A stretch of 64,000 bases of DNA from Flavobacterium sp. MC2016-06 (GCF_009711165.2 NZ_WMID02000025.1:1-64000), one strand, 5' to 3'; counted from the stretch's first letter, positions 8,255 through 15,997 are shown. Program-made: numbers and translations. Notes: generated by a model from the letters alone, not told the origin.

Positions 8255-8584
8255 ATGAAAAAATTAGTATTTCTAGTATTGCTTTTTGCAGGCATTACAA
8301 TGCAGGCACAAGACAAAAAACAAAACAGCAAAAAGATAGAAACTCCTCAAATCGTTGAAGCATCATGCGGAGAATGTCAATTTGGAATGAAAGGAAAAAG
8401 CTGTGATTTAGCCGTTCGCATTGACGGAAAATCCTATTTTGTAGACGGAACAACGATTCACGATCACGGTGATGCACATGCCGAAGACGGATTTTGTAAT
8501 GCTGTTAGAAAAGCTTCTGTTACTGGAGAAATTGTTGGAGATCGATTTAAAGCGACTTCATTTACTTTAATTGCAGCAAAATAA
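8255..8584 (+). CDS. DUF6370-like secreted Cys/His protein
   Basis: This 109-residue protein has a signal peptide (residues 1-19, ending MQAQ). After it come C38, C41, C50 and C81, with histidines at 69, 71 and 75, within ASCGECQFGMKGKSCDLAV and HDHGDAHAEDGFC. The pattern suggests metal binding or a disulphide-stabilised periplasmic domain, and it matches the DUF6370 family as I know it. No function has been assigned to the family. The stop codon overlaps the start of the Crp/Fnr gene by one base (TAATG), so translation of the two is probably coupled. Confidence 0.7.
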   Translation: MKKLVFLVLLFAGITMQAQDKKQNSKKIETPQIVEASCGECQFGMKGKSCDLAVRIDGKSYFVDGTTIHDHGDAHAEDGFCNAVRKASVTGEIVGDRFKATSFTLIAAK

Positions 8585-9159
8585 TGGCATTGATTCTTGA
8601 CAACATTGCCAAACACGTTTCGCTGACTCCAGAAGAACAGGCACTATTTTTATCTAAATTAGAAACCAATACATACAAAGCCAAAACCATTTTATTGAAT
8701 GCCGGTGAAGTTTGTAAACATTCGTATTTTGTAAATTCTGGAATTTTACGAAGTTTCAATATCAACGATAATATTGTCGAACATGTACTTTCTTTTGCTT
8801 GCGAAGGCTGGTGGATGAGCGACATGTACAGCTTTTTTTCTCAAAAACCTGGACAGCTTTTTATAGAAGTTTTGGAAGAAGCCGAAATCGTTTCATTATC
8901 AAAAGAAAACCAAGAGCAATTGTATCTTGAAATTCCAAAATTGGAACGCTTTTTTAGAATCCTAATTGAGAATTCTTTAGTTGCTAATCAACAAAGATTA
9001 ATGGATAATTTGAGTTTACCCGCAGAAGAACGCTTTGAGAAATTTTCTAAAAAATATGGAACTTTGATTCATAAAGTTCCTCAAAAACAAATTGCTTCAT
9101 TTATAGGCGTTACACCTGAATTTTTCAGCAAAATGAAAGCCCGACTTTTAAAGAAATAG
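8584..9159 (+). CDS. Crp/Fnr family transcriptional regulator
   Basis: The 191-residue protein has an N-terminal cyclic-nucleotide-binding-like beta barrel (about residues 20-115) and a C-terminal winged helix with KQIASFIGVTPEFFSKMKARL at about 165-185. No cysteine cluster for an Fe-S centre is present, so it is not a classical Fnr. It resembles the many Bacteroidota Crp paralogues that lack defined ligands. Its start overlaps the preceding DUF6370 stop by one base. Crp/Fnr proteins bind TTGAT-N4-ATCAA-like palindromes. Such a site (TTAAY-CTAG-RTTAA) lies upstream of the pirin and YceI genes 6 kb away, which makes this protein one candidate regulator. Confidence 0.85.
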   Translation: MALILDNIAKHVSLTPEEQALFLSKLETNTYKAKTILLNAGEVCKHSYFVNSGILRSFNINDNIVEHVLSFACEGWWMSDMYSFFSQKPGQLFIEVLEEAEIVSLSKENQEQLYLEIPKLERFFRILIENSLVANQQRLMDNLSLPAEERFEKFSKKYGTLIHKVPQKQIASFIGVTPEFFSKMKARLLKK

Positions 9160-9163
9160 TTTT

Positions 9164-9324
9164 TTTGCCACAGATTAAAAGGATTAAATAGATTAAAAAA
9201 AGTTGCCACGAATTTCACAAATTTCCACAAATTAGATAGGCTCAATAATTGAATTAAAATTTGTGAAAATTTGTGAAATTCGTGGCAAAAAAAAATCATT
9301 TTAACCCTTTTAATCTGTGGCAAA
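9164..9324. repeat. Nested palindrome TTTGCCACAGATTAAAAGG / GTTGCCACGAATTTCACAAAT
   Basis: The outer arms (9164-9185 and 9303-9324) read TTTGCCACAGATTAAAAGG and its complement. An inner pair (about 9203-9233 and 9258-9288) reads TTGCCACGAATTTCACAAAT and its complement. Both arms start with the word TGCCAC. The element sits between the Crp/Fnr gene and aceA, which converge. No ORF is credible inside it. Confidence 0.9.
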
Positions 9325-9331
9325 TAACAAA

Positions 9332-9364
9332 ACACGGTTCGCAATAAACCGTGTGTTTTTTTTA
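9332..9364. terminator. Hairpin between crp-like gene and aceA
   Basis: ACACGGTT-CGCAATA-AACCGTGT is a strong stem followed by T residues on the plus strand and a weaker T-rich run on the minus strand. It probably ends transcription from both sides. Confidence 0.7.
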
Positions 9365-9368
9365 TAAA

Positions 9369-10649
9369 TTAAAATTGCTCAACCTCGGTAGAATGCTCCA
9401 TCGCAGTAATGGTAGACTTTCCAATCATAACGGTATTTTGTACCGCATCAAAATAAGAAGTTCCAACAAAAGCTTGATGTTTTACGGCTCTGAATCCTTT
9501 TTGCTGTAAAGCAAATTCTCTTTCCTGAAGTTCAGAATAACCAGCCATTCCGCGTTCTTTATACGCTCTAGACAGTTCAAACATACTTGTGTTTAAAGCA
9601 TGGAATCCTGCCAAAGTAATGAACTGGAATTTATAACCCATTGCAGCCAAATCTTCTCTAAACGTTTCCATTTCTGCAACAGATAATTTCGCTGCCCAGT
9701 TAAAAGAAGGCGAACAATTGTACGCCAACATTTTATCTGGAAATTCTTTTCTCATCGCATCGGCAAACTTTTTAGCATAAACCAAATCCGGATTACTCGT
9801 TTCCATCCAAATTAAATCTGCGTATGGCGCGTAGCTCAAACCTCTTGCAATTCCCTGCTCGATTCCGCTGTTTACGTAGAAAAAACCTTCGTTAGTTTTT
9901 TCACCCGTAATAAATTTAGCATCACGCGGATCTGCGTCACTTGTTAATAAATTAGCCGCATCAGCATCTGTACGTGCTACAATAAGTGTTGGAACGCCCA
10001 TAACGTCTGCTGCTAAACGAGCTGCAATTAGTTTATTAATTGCTTCTTGAGTTGGTACCAAAACCTTTCCGCCAAGATGCCCGCATTTTTTAGCAGAACT
10101 CAATTGATCTTCAAAATGAACTCCAGAAGCTCCCGCTTCAATCATCGATTTCATTAGTTCGAAAGCGTTTAGATTTCCTCCAAAACCTGCTTCTGCATCC
10201 GCCACAATTGGCACTAAATAATCTTTTTTATCTTCCACTTCATTTACTACCTGAATCTGATCAGCTCTCAACAAAGCACTATTAATTTTTTTCACAACCA
10301 TTGGCACACTATTTACGGGGTAAAGCGATTGATCAGGATACATTTCACCTGCCAAATTTGCATCGGCAGCAACTTGCCAACCGCTCAAATAAATTGCTTC
10401 TAAACCCGCATCCACTTCCTGAATGGCTTGATTTCCTGTTAAAGCCCCCAATCCAGCTACATAATCCTGACTTTTTAACTTTCTCCATAATTTTTGCGCT
10501 CCCATTTTGGCAATAGAGTACTCAATTTGATAAGAACCTTGAAGCGTAACTACTTCTGTGGCAGTATAAGGACGTTCAACACCTTTCCATCTCGGGTTCG
10601 TAATCCAATCGTTAATCAATTCCTGAATTCTGTCTTCTGTTGTTTTCAT
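9369..10649 (-). CDS. aceA: Isocitrate lyase
   Basis: AceA splits isocitrate to glyoxylate and succinate, the first step of the glyoxylate shunt. The 426-residue length is that of the short bacterial form. The catalytic signature KKCGH is at residues 187-191 with the active-site cysteine C189, and DADAGFGG is replaced by DAEAGFGG at 151-158. It is the second gene after aceB on the minus strand, separated by 162 bp that hold a CGCAGATTT-family repeat. The start ATG at 10649 gives the normal N-terminus [20 protein letters not shown]. Likely induced on acetate or fatty acids by the divergent RamB-like regulator; that is inferred from position. Confidence 0.96.
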   Translation of the reverse strand: MKTTEDRIQELINDWITNPRWKGVERPYTATEVVTLQGSYQIEYSIAKMGAQKLWRKLKSQDYVAGLGALTGNQAIQEVDAGLEAIYLSGWQVAADANLAGEMYPDQSLYPVNSVPMVVKKINSALLRADQIQVVNEVEDKKDYLVPIVADAEAGFGGNLNAFELMKSMIEAGASGVHFEDQLSSAKKCGHLGGKVLVPTQEAINKLIAARLAADVMGVPTLIVARTDADAANLLTSDADPRDAKFITGEKTNEGFFYVNSGIEQGIARGLSYAPYADLIWMETSNPDLVYAKKFADAMRKEFPDKMLAYNCSPSFNWAAKLSVAEMETFREDLAAMGYKFQFITLAGFHALNTSMFELSRAYKERGMAGYSELQEREFALQQKGFRAVKHQAFVGTSYFDAVQNTVMIGKSTITAMEHSTEVEQF

Positions 10650-10711
10650 AAATGTTATAGTTAAGTTGGTTAGTAAGCAATAAGTTTTCAGTCGCAGCTT
10701 TACTTGTATAA

Positions 10712-10808
10712 TTAAATCTGCGAAAATTTCTATAATCTCATTTTATCTGCCAAATCAGCTAAATCTGCGTGAAAATTTTTAGCACGCAGATCTTGCAGAT
10801 TAAGCGGA
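10712..10808. repeat. Degenerate CGCAGATTT-family repeat between aceB and aceA
   Basis: The stretch contains AAATCTGCG, AAATCTGCGTG and CACGCAGATCTTGCAGATT; the last two can form a 10-bp hairpin around 10762-10792. It is related to the perfect palindrome at 3292-3367. Lying between two genes of one pathway, it might act as an mRNA hairpin that sets the ratio of aceB to aceA transcript; this is inference. Confidence 0.65.
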
Positions 10809-10811
10809 TTT

Positions 10812-12413
10812 TTATAAATATTTATAGCATGGAATTGTCAAGAAATCAACAAAATCAGTATTTACGACTAATCTTTCCAATACTTTTTCAGCTAAAGGAA
10901 ATTGACGTTTTTCGTAATTTTCTTCACCCAATTCCGTTTTTAATTTATTGAATTCGTCTAAAGCCAATTCGTGATAATACGCCAGGTTTAACTGTTTTCC
11001 ATTATCCAAAACCACTTTATTCTGAAGCCATTGCCACAATTGCGATCTCGAAATCTCGGCGGTTGCAGCATCTTCCATCAAATTATGTAAAGCGGCCGCT
11101 CCTTGTCCATTCAGCCACGAAGCCAAATAGAGCACCCCAACATTGATATTTTTTCGAACACCATTTTCAGTAATGATTCCAATTGGTGGTTCAATTAGAT
11201 CTGCTTCTGTAATTTTGCGGTATTCTCTTTTGATATGAATTTGATTTGGAGTTGGCATTCCAGCATCAAAAATATTTTTGGCTAACGAAACCAAATCTGG
11301 GTGCGCGACCCAAGTTCCGTCGTGACCGTTTCGCACTTCACGTTCTTTATCGGTTTTTACTTTCGCGAAAGCGGCAGCATTTGCTTCTTCATTATTCTTA
11401 ATCGGAATCTGCGCTGCCATTCCGCCGATTGCATGAATTCCTCTTTTATGACATCTCTGAATTACCAAATTGGAATAGGCATTCATAAAAGGCGAAGTCA
11501 TATTTACCTGATCGCGATCTGGAACAATGTATTTGGGATTCTTGCGGAACTTTTTGATGTAAGAGAAAATATAATCCCAGCGTCCACAGTTTAATCCAAC
11601 AATATGTTCTTTCAATTCGTAGATAATTTCATCCAACTGAAAACTCGCTGTTATCGTTTCAATAAGCACCGTAACTTTAATTGTTCCTCGAGATAATTTC
11701 AAATAATCCTCGGTAAAATCAATTACAGTGTTCCACCAGCGCGCTTCTAAATAATGTTCCAATTTTGGAATATAGAAATACGGACCCGAATTGTTTTCCA
11801 ACAGTTTTTTATGATTGTGAAAAACATACAACCCAAAATCTACCAAAGAACCCGAAACCATTTCACCTTCAACCAAAATGTGTTTTTCTAAAAGATGTAA
11901 ACCTCTTGGTCGAACAATCAGCGTCGCGATTTTTTCATTTAATTGATAGGTTTTATTTTTAGCAGTATCCGTTAGTGAAATTGTTTTATTAACTGCATCT
12001 ATTAAATTAACTTGACCGTCCATTAAATTTTGCCAAGTTGGAGACGTACTATCTTCAAAATCGGCCATAAAAGTTTTTGCACCAGAATTCAAGGCGTTGA
12101 TAATCATTTTACGATCAACCGGTCCAGTAATTTCAACTCTTCTGTCTAGCAAATCTTTTGGAGTTTCAGCAGCTGTCCAATTACTTTCTCTGACGTTTTT
12201 GGCTTCTGGCGGAAAAACGGGCATAATTCCTTGATCAAAACCGACTTGCTTTTGCTCACGCTGTAACAACAACAATTTTCGTTGTGAATCAAATTTTTTG
12301 TGCAATTCTGTTATAAAAGCAATTGCATCATCTGTCCAAATAGTTGGATAAGAAAGGTTCTTTTCGGCTAAAAATTCCATTGCCGTTTCGGTAATCTCTA
12401 ATTGGTTTTTCAT
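10812..12413 (-). CDS. aceB: Malate synthase A
   Basis: AceB condenses glyoxylate with acetyl-CoA to malate, completing the glyoxylate shunt. At 533 residues it has the length of the A isoform, without the extra domain of malate synthase G. Typical segments include FMADFEDSTSPTWQN (about residues 115-130), the TIM-barrel motif LNCGRWDYIFSYIKKFR with its metal and substrate contacts, and NGHDGTWVAHPDL. It is the first gene of an aceB-aceA unit and is divergent from the RamB-like regulator across 209 bp. That arrangement is common for shunt genes and predicts direct control. Confidence 0.96.
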   Translation of the reverse strand: MKNQLEITETAMEFLAEKNLSYPTIWTDDAIAFITELHKKFDSQRKLLLLQREQKQVGFDQGIMPVFPPEAKNVRESNWTAAETPKDLLDRRVEITGPVDRKMIINALNSGAKTFMADFEDSTSPTWQNLMDGQVNLIDAVNKTISLTDTAKNKTYQLNEKIATLIVRPRGLHLLEKHILVEGEMVSGSLVDFGLYVFHNHKKLLENNSGPYFYIPKLEHYLEARWWNTVIDFTEDYLKLSRGTIKVTVLIETITASFQLDEIIYELKEHIVGLNCGRWDYIFSYIKKFRKNPKYIVPDRDQVNMTSPFMNAYSNLVIQRCHKRGIHAIGGMAAQIPIKNNEEANAAAFAKVKTDKEREVRNGHDGTWVAHPDLVSLAKNIFDAGMPTPNQIHIKREYRKITEADLIEPPIGIITENGVRKNINVGVLYLASWLNGQGAAALHNLMEDAATAEISRSQLWQWLQNKVVLDNGKQLNLAYYHELALDEFNKLKTELGEENYEKRQFPLAEKVLERLVVNTDFVDFLTIPCYKYL

Positions 12414-12553
12414 AACTGCAGTTTTGTTTTTTATTAATCAAATAGGCTGTTATTTTTTAGCAATCTCTACCTTTCAAAAAAATACAGCAATTAACTATTT
12501 GACAGCTAATAAGTTTTACACTACAATGTTAGGAAAAAGTTTTTTACAAAACA

Positions 12554-12567
12554 AGCGAACGTTCGCT
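12554..12567. promoter_or_regulatory. Palindromic operator candidate between aceB and its regulator
   Basis: AGCGAACGTTCGCT is a perfect 14-bp palindrome in the 209-bp region between aceB and the XRE regulator. It lies just upstream of the regulator's predicted -33 element and about 140 bp from the aceB start. It is GC-richer than the AT-rich surroundings. The guess is an operator for the RamB-like protein; no second copy near aceB was found. Confidence 0.5.
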
Positions 12568-12586
12568 AAATATTTAAAATATTTTT

Positions 12587-12617
12587 TTGGCGATTGTTTT
12601 ATTATTATTTATATTTG
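12587..12617 (+). promoter_or_regulatory. Predicted promoter of the RamB-like regulator
   Basis: TTG at 12587-12589 and TATATTTG at 12610-12617 are spaced by 20 bp, matching the Bacteroidota consensus. The -7 box ends only 5 bp before the ATG at 12623. The transcript would therefore be leaderless or nearly so if this start is right. Confidence 0.55.
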
Positions 12618-12622
12618 ATATT

Positions 12623-14104
12623 ATGGATATCGAAAAAGACTACATCAAGCTGATTTTTGGGCTAAAACTCAAGCAAGTCCGCACCCAAAAGAACCTTTCT
12701 CTTTTTGGCTTAGCCAAATTGACGAATCTTTCAAAATCGTATTTGAACGAAATTGAAAAGGGAAAAAAATATCCAAAAACAGATAAAATTTTACTTTTAT
12801 GCGAACATTTGGACGTTCCTTACGACCAAATGGTGTCTTTAAAACTTGATAACAACCTCGCTCCGATTGGTGAAATTTTAAAATCTGGTATTTTAAAAGA
12901 GATTCCGTTAGAGCTTTTTGGCATTCAGGAATCAGATTTAATTGACATTATTGCGAATGCGCCGGCGAAAGTCAATGCCTTTATCAGTACCATAATTGAG
13001 ATTGCACAGCATTATAATTTAAGCAGAGAAAGTTTCTTTTTGGCCGCTTTACGTTCTTACCAGGAAGCGCACAGTAATTATTTTGAAGATTTAGAAAATA
13101 AGGTAATTGCATTTTCGAAATCTTTTCAGATTAATTTAGATTCTAAAATAAGTGTTGAAGAATTGGAAGCGATTCTTAAAGAAGAATACGAATACACTAT
13201 AAAAGAAATTGCTTTTACTGACCAAGAAGCTTTGGGCGATTTGCGTTCGATTTATGTTCCGAAAAGCAAAACATTATTGCTTTCTACAGAAATTGATGAT
13301 CCTCAGAAAGCTTTTATTTTAGCCAAAGAAATTGCTTATAATTATCTAAAAATATCGGACCGATTACTGACTTTTAGCTGGATTAAATTTGAAAATTTTG
13401 ACCAGGTTTTACATAATTTTTACGCTTCTTATTTCGCGGGAGCGTTATTATTACCCAGACAATTGGTTGTAGACAAAATCAATTTATTCTTGAATAACGA
13501 ACAGCCAAAACCAGAAGAGTTTGTGGCGTTAATTGAAAGCTTTGAAGTTTCGCCTGAATCATTTTATCAGCGATTGACCAATTTACTACCGAAAGATTTT
13601 CATCTAAAGAACTTATTCTTTTTGAGATTATCACATCAAATTGGTTCTGATGTTTATCAAATAAAAAAAGAATTACACATTACAAATCAACAGGAACCGC
13701 ACGCGAACGAAACCAACGAACATTATTGCAGAAGATGGGTTTCGGTAAAAACAATTGATGAAGCCATCAAACAAAACAAACCGCATTTTTTTGATGCGCA
13801 AATCTCGAGTTACGCCAATAGCGGAAACGAATATTTAGTTTTTTCATCGGCAACAAAAGATCCTTTTGTGCACAATAATATTCGTAGTATTTCGGTTGGA
13901 ATTTTGATTAATCCAACGATGAAAAAGAAATTCAAATTTATTGAAGGAAAACCTTTAGTGAAAAGAATTGTTGGAGTTACTTGCGAAACTTGCGCTGTAA
14001 AGGATTGTTTAGAAAGAGCTGTTCCGCCAATTGAACTGGAAAAAAAGAAACGCCACGAAAATACAGATGCCGTTGTACAACAATATATAAATCAATTTAG
14101 TTGA
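12623..14104 (+). CDS. XRE-family regulator of the short-chain acyl-CoA (RamB/MccR) type
   Basis: I chose the ATG at 12623 (493 residues) because upstream in-frame codons add a hydrophobic tail that does not belong to the family. Residues about 15-65 form a Cro/C1-type helix-turn-helix (LFGLAKLTNLSKSYLNEIEKG). The middle resembles an IrrE/ImmA-like domain, and the C-terminus carries GVTCETCAVKDCLERAVPP, the cysteine motif of DUF2083. RamB in Corynebacterium regulates aceA and aceB, and MccR-type relatives respond to acyl-CoA. Location divergent to aceB-aceA supports a shunt regulator here. The HEXXH peptidase motif is not seen, so it is probably not proteolytic. Confidence 0.85.
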   Translation: MDIEKDYIKLIFGLKLKQVRTQKNLSLFGLAKLTNLSKSYLNEIEKGKKYPKTDKILLLCEHLDVPYDQMVSLKLDNNLAPIGEILKSGILKEIPLELFGIQESDLIDIIANAPAKVNAFISTIIEIAQHYNLSRESFFLAALRSYQEAHSNYFEDLENKVIAFSKSFQINLDSKISVEELEAILKEEYEYTIKEIAFTDQEALGDLRSIYVPKSKTLLLSTEIDDPQKAFILAKEIAYNYLKISDRLLTFSWIKFENFDQVLHNFYASYFAGALLLPRQLVVDKINLFLNNEQPKPEEFVALIESFEVSPESFYQRLTNLLPKDFHLKNLFFLRLSHQIGSDVYQIKKELHITNQQEPHANETNEHYCRRWVSVKTIDEAIKQNKPHFFDAQISSYANSGNEYLVFSSATKDPFVHNNIRSISVGILINPTMKKKFKFIEGKPLVKRIVGVTCETCAVKDCLERAVPPIELEKKKRHENTDAVVQQYINQFS

Positions 14105-14106
14105 TC

Positions 14107-14466
14107 ATGAAATATTTAACCTTAATAATCACCCTTTTCTTCATTAACTACAGCCAGAAAACTGATAAACTTAACGGTCGTTATTCTTATTTGGTAGAAG
14201 AAGACAATGTCTATGTACAAAAAGACAAAATTACTTTTAAAGACAGTATTTTCGTTTTTGACAATAAGTTTATGCCTAAAGGAAAAATTTCTTATGGCAA
14301 TACAATTCTATTAGATCATTTTATAAATCGAGATTTAATTATAAGCATTTCTAAAGATCAAATTGAAAAAGACACTATTCCTTTTTCCATGCATGACAAG
14401 ACAAATCCAGCTATGAATTATCTTGATGTAGTGGTTGGAAAAGGAAAACTTATTAAAATAAAGTAA
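14107..14466 (+). CDS. Small hypothetical exported protein
   Basis: The ATG at 14107 (119 residues) follows the regulator stop by 2 bp and is preferred over a TTG at 14101. A hydrophobic N-terminus (MKYLTLIITLFFINYSQ) suggests a signal peptide without a lipobox cysteine. The rest is a lysine- and aspartate-rich beta-type sequence, with no recognised domain. The tight spacing indicates co-transcription with the RamB-like regulator, but there is no functional link I can support. It has no obvious relation to the shunt. Confidence 0.6.
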   Translation: MKYLTLIITLFFINYSQKTDKLNGRYSYLVEEDNVYVQKDKITFKDSIFVFDNKFMPKGKISYGNTILLDHFINRDLIISISKDQIEKDTIPFSMHDKTNPAMNYLDVVVGKGKLIKIK

Positions 14467-14503
14467 TTGATTCAAATCCTTTTCTTTTTTAAGTAGTTTT
14501 CAA

Positions 14504-14619
14504 CACAATCTTGTCATCCTGAGGAACGAAGGATCTTCATAAGAAACTAACACAAAGTAATTCTTAGATTGTCGAGCTACTAGCGAAGATCCTTCGTTCC
14601 TCAGGATGACAAGATTGTG
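14504..14619. repeat. TGTCATCCTGAG-type palindrome, copy 3 (35-bp perfect arms)
   Basis: The arms 14504-14538 and 14585-14619 are perfectly complementary over 35 bp around a 46-bp centre. The arms contain TTGTCATCCTGAGGAACG. This is the longest perfect palindrome in the window, and such exact arms suggest recent origin or gene conversion. The rest of the 14467-14797 gap holds low-complexity repeats at about 14640-14720 (CTTTGAACC and CTCAGAACC words) and the pirin promoter. Confidence 0.95.
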
Positions 14620-14639
14620 GTTACTTTAAAGTTAAAAAA

Positions 14640-14720
14640 CTTTGAACCTTTGCCTCTTTGCACCTTTGAACCAATAACAAAAACCTTAGCAACTTAGCAA
14701 CTCAGAACCTCAGAACCTTT
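14640..14720. repeat. Short-period direct repeats (CTTTGMACC, ACTTAGCA, CTCAGAACC)
   Basis: The stretch is made of imperfect repeats such as TTTGAACC, TTTGCACC, AACTTAGC and CTCAGAACC with periods of 7 to 10 bp. It has no coding potential. It lies between palindrome copy 3 and the pirin operator. Confidence 0.6.
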
Positions 14721-14724
14721 TTTC

Positions 14725-14769
14725 TTAACCTAGATTAAGTGCTTTACGTTGACCTTGATAGTATCTTTG
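14725..14769 (+). promoter_or_regulatory. FNR-like operator and -7 box of the pirin gene
   Basis: TTAACCTAGATTAA at 14725-14738 is a near palindrome of the form TTRAY-N4-RTYAA and is followed by GTGCTTTACG. The -7 box TATCTTTG is at 14762-14769, 37 bp from the operator start. There is no -33 TTTG; the palindrome occupies that place. The same layout is found before the YceI gene. If the -7 box spans -11 to -4, the palindrome is centred near -41.5, the class II activator position of Crp/Fnr proteins. Confidence 0.7.
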
Positions 14770-14797
14770 TACTATAAAAATAACAAAAGACATCATC

Positions 14798-15514
14798 ATG
14801 GAAAATATAGTATTACATAAAGCAGAAACAAGAGGAAATGCAAATCACGGATGGCTAAATGCTTATCACAGTTTTAGTTTTGCAAGCTGGTACAATCCAG
14901 ATAGAATTCAGTTTGGAGCACTTCGTGTTTTAAACGACGATACAATTGCAGGCGGAATGGGTTTTGGAACGCATCCACATGATAATATGGAAATTATTAC
15001 AATTCCGTTGGAAGGTGATTTAGCACACAAAGACAGCATGGGAAATACTGAAATCATCAAAAATGGTGATATTCAGGTTATGAGTGCAGGAACAGGAGTA
15101 CAACATAGTGAGTTTAATCCAAATGCAGATCAGCAAACCAAACTATTTCAAATTTGGTTATTTCCAAACAAACGAAATGTAGAGCCACGTTACCAACAAA
15201 TTACTTTGGATGTAGCCGACAGACATAACAAACTTTCTCAAATTTTATCTCCGAATGCAGACGATGCTGGAGTTTGGATTCATCAAGACGCTTGGTTTCA
15301 TATGGCTAATTTTGATGCCGGAATTGCAACCGAATATCAATTGAAAAAAGAAGGAAATGGTGTTTACGCTATCATTCTAAAAGGTAATGTAACAATCAAC
15401 GGGCAGGAATTAAATACTCGTGATGCAATGGGAATCTCAGATTTTGAAACTTTAAATATAAAAGCAAATACTGATGCTGAATTTCTTTTAATGGAAGTTC
15501 CTATGAATTATTAA
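14798..15514 (+). CDS. Pirin family protein
   Basis: Pirins are bicupin metalloproteins; several bacterial ones (YhaK, YhhW) have quercetinase or redox-linked activity. The N-terminal cupin contains the metal ligands in FGTHPHDNMEIITIPLEG at about residues 54-72 and VMSAGTGVQHSEFNP near 93-108. The 238-residue length is that of the YhaK-like group. It lies in a stress-type cluster with a YjdI-like Fe-S protein and a YceI protein. Its promoter shares an unusual operator with the YceI gene, so the two are probably co-regulated. The catalytic substrate is not known. Confidence 0.9.
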   Translation: MENIVLHKAETRGNANHGWLNAYHSFSFASWYNPDRIQFGALRVLNDDTIAGGMGFGTHPHDNMEIITIPLEGDLAHKDSMGNTEIIKNGDIQVMSAGTGVQHSEFNPNADQQTKLFQIWLFPNKRNVEPRYQQITLDVADRHNKLSQILSPNADDAGVWIHQDAWFHMANFDAGIATEYQLKKEGNGVYAIILKGNVTINGQELNTRDAMGISDFETLNIKANTDAEFLLMEVPMNY

Positions 15515-15641
15515 TTCTAAACAATACAACACAACTATTTTTTACTTAAAAGGTAATATTTTGAATTTCAATTTATTACCTTTTATTTTTTGCTTAAATT
15601 TTCTAAAAACCCAAAAAGAAAGTTTAAATTTATAAAACAAA

Positions 15642-15655
15642 TTAACCCAGCTTAA
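15642..15655 (+). promoter_or_regulatory. Weak FNR-like half-site pair upstream of the YjdI-like gene
   Basis: TTAACCCAGCTTAA resembles the TTAAYCTAGRTTAA operators of the neighbouring pirin and YceI genes with two changes. It sits only 15 bp before the start codon, and no TAnnTTTG follows it. It may be a degenerate or repressive site, or chance. Confidence 0.3.
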
Positions 15656-15670
15656 ATCAAAATTTCAACC

Positions 15671-15901
15671 ATGAATCCTAATGACCTTATAAAAGAATAT
15701 ACTAATGGTGAAGTTACCATCGTATGGCAATCTGGAAAATGCATTCATTCTGCCAATTGCGTAAAAAATAATCCTGATGTTTTTCATCCTAAAGAAAAAC
15801 CTTGGATATTACCAGAGAACTCAACTTCTAAAAAAATCATAGAAACTGTAAACAAATGCCCATCGGGAGCGTTGACTTTTTATATGAATAATAAAAACTA
15901 G
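15671..15901 (+). CDS. YjdI-like (4Fe-4S) mono-cluster protein
   Basis: The 76-residue protein has the YjdI/DUF1271 pattern: GKCIHSANCVKNNPDVF with two cysteines in the first half, and NKCPSGAL near the C-terminus. These cysteines probably hold one Fe-S cluster. No signal peptide is present, so it is cytoplasmic. It lies between the pirin and YceI genes, which suggests a role in a redox or electrophile response, but the function of YjdI proteins is not established. The ORF is short, but its motif spacing is convincing. Confidence 0.85.
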   Translation: MNPNDLIKEYTNGEVTIVWQSGKCIHSANCVKNNPDVFHPKEKPWILPENSTSKKIIETVNKCPSGALTFYMNNKN

Positions 15902-15952
15902 TTCTTCAGCTTTGCTCATTATAACACAAAAAAAACATTCCATTTTCATTTC

Positions 15953-15997
15953 TTAATCTAGGTTAAGTGCCTTTCGATTACTGTGGCCGTACCTTTG
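15953..15997 (+). promoter_or_regulatory. FNR-like operator and -7 box of the yceI gene
   Basis: TTAATCTAGGTTAA at 15953-15966 is the exact reverse complement of the pirin-gene palindrome, followed by GTGCCTTTCG. The -7 box TACCTTTG is at 15990-15997. The distance from operator start to -7 box (37 bp) is identical to that at the pirin gene. Over the 24-bp block, 20 positions are identical in the two promoters. Confidence 0.7.

Noticed and set aside
9081-9344. Minus-strand open frame of 87 codons
   Set aside because: It overlaps the crp-like gene end and the nested palindrome; no start signal or family match.
12424-12618. Plus-strand open frame in the aceB/regulator gap
   Set aside because: It covers the control region and palindrome, has no recognisable product, and overlaps the likely promoter of the regulator.
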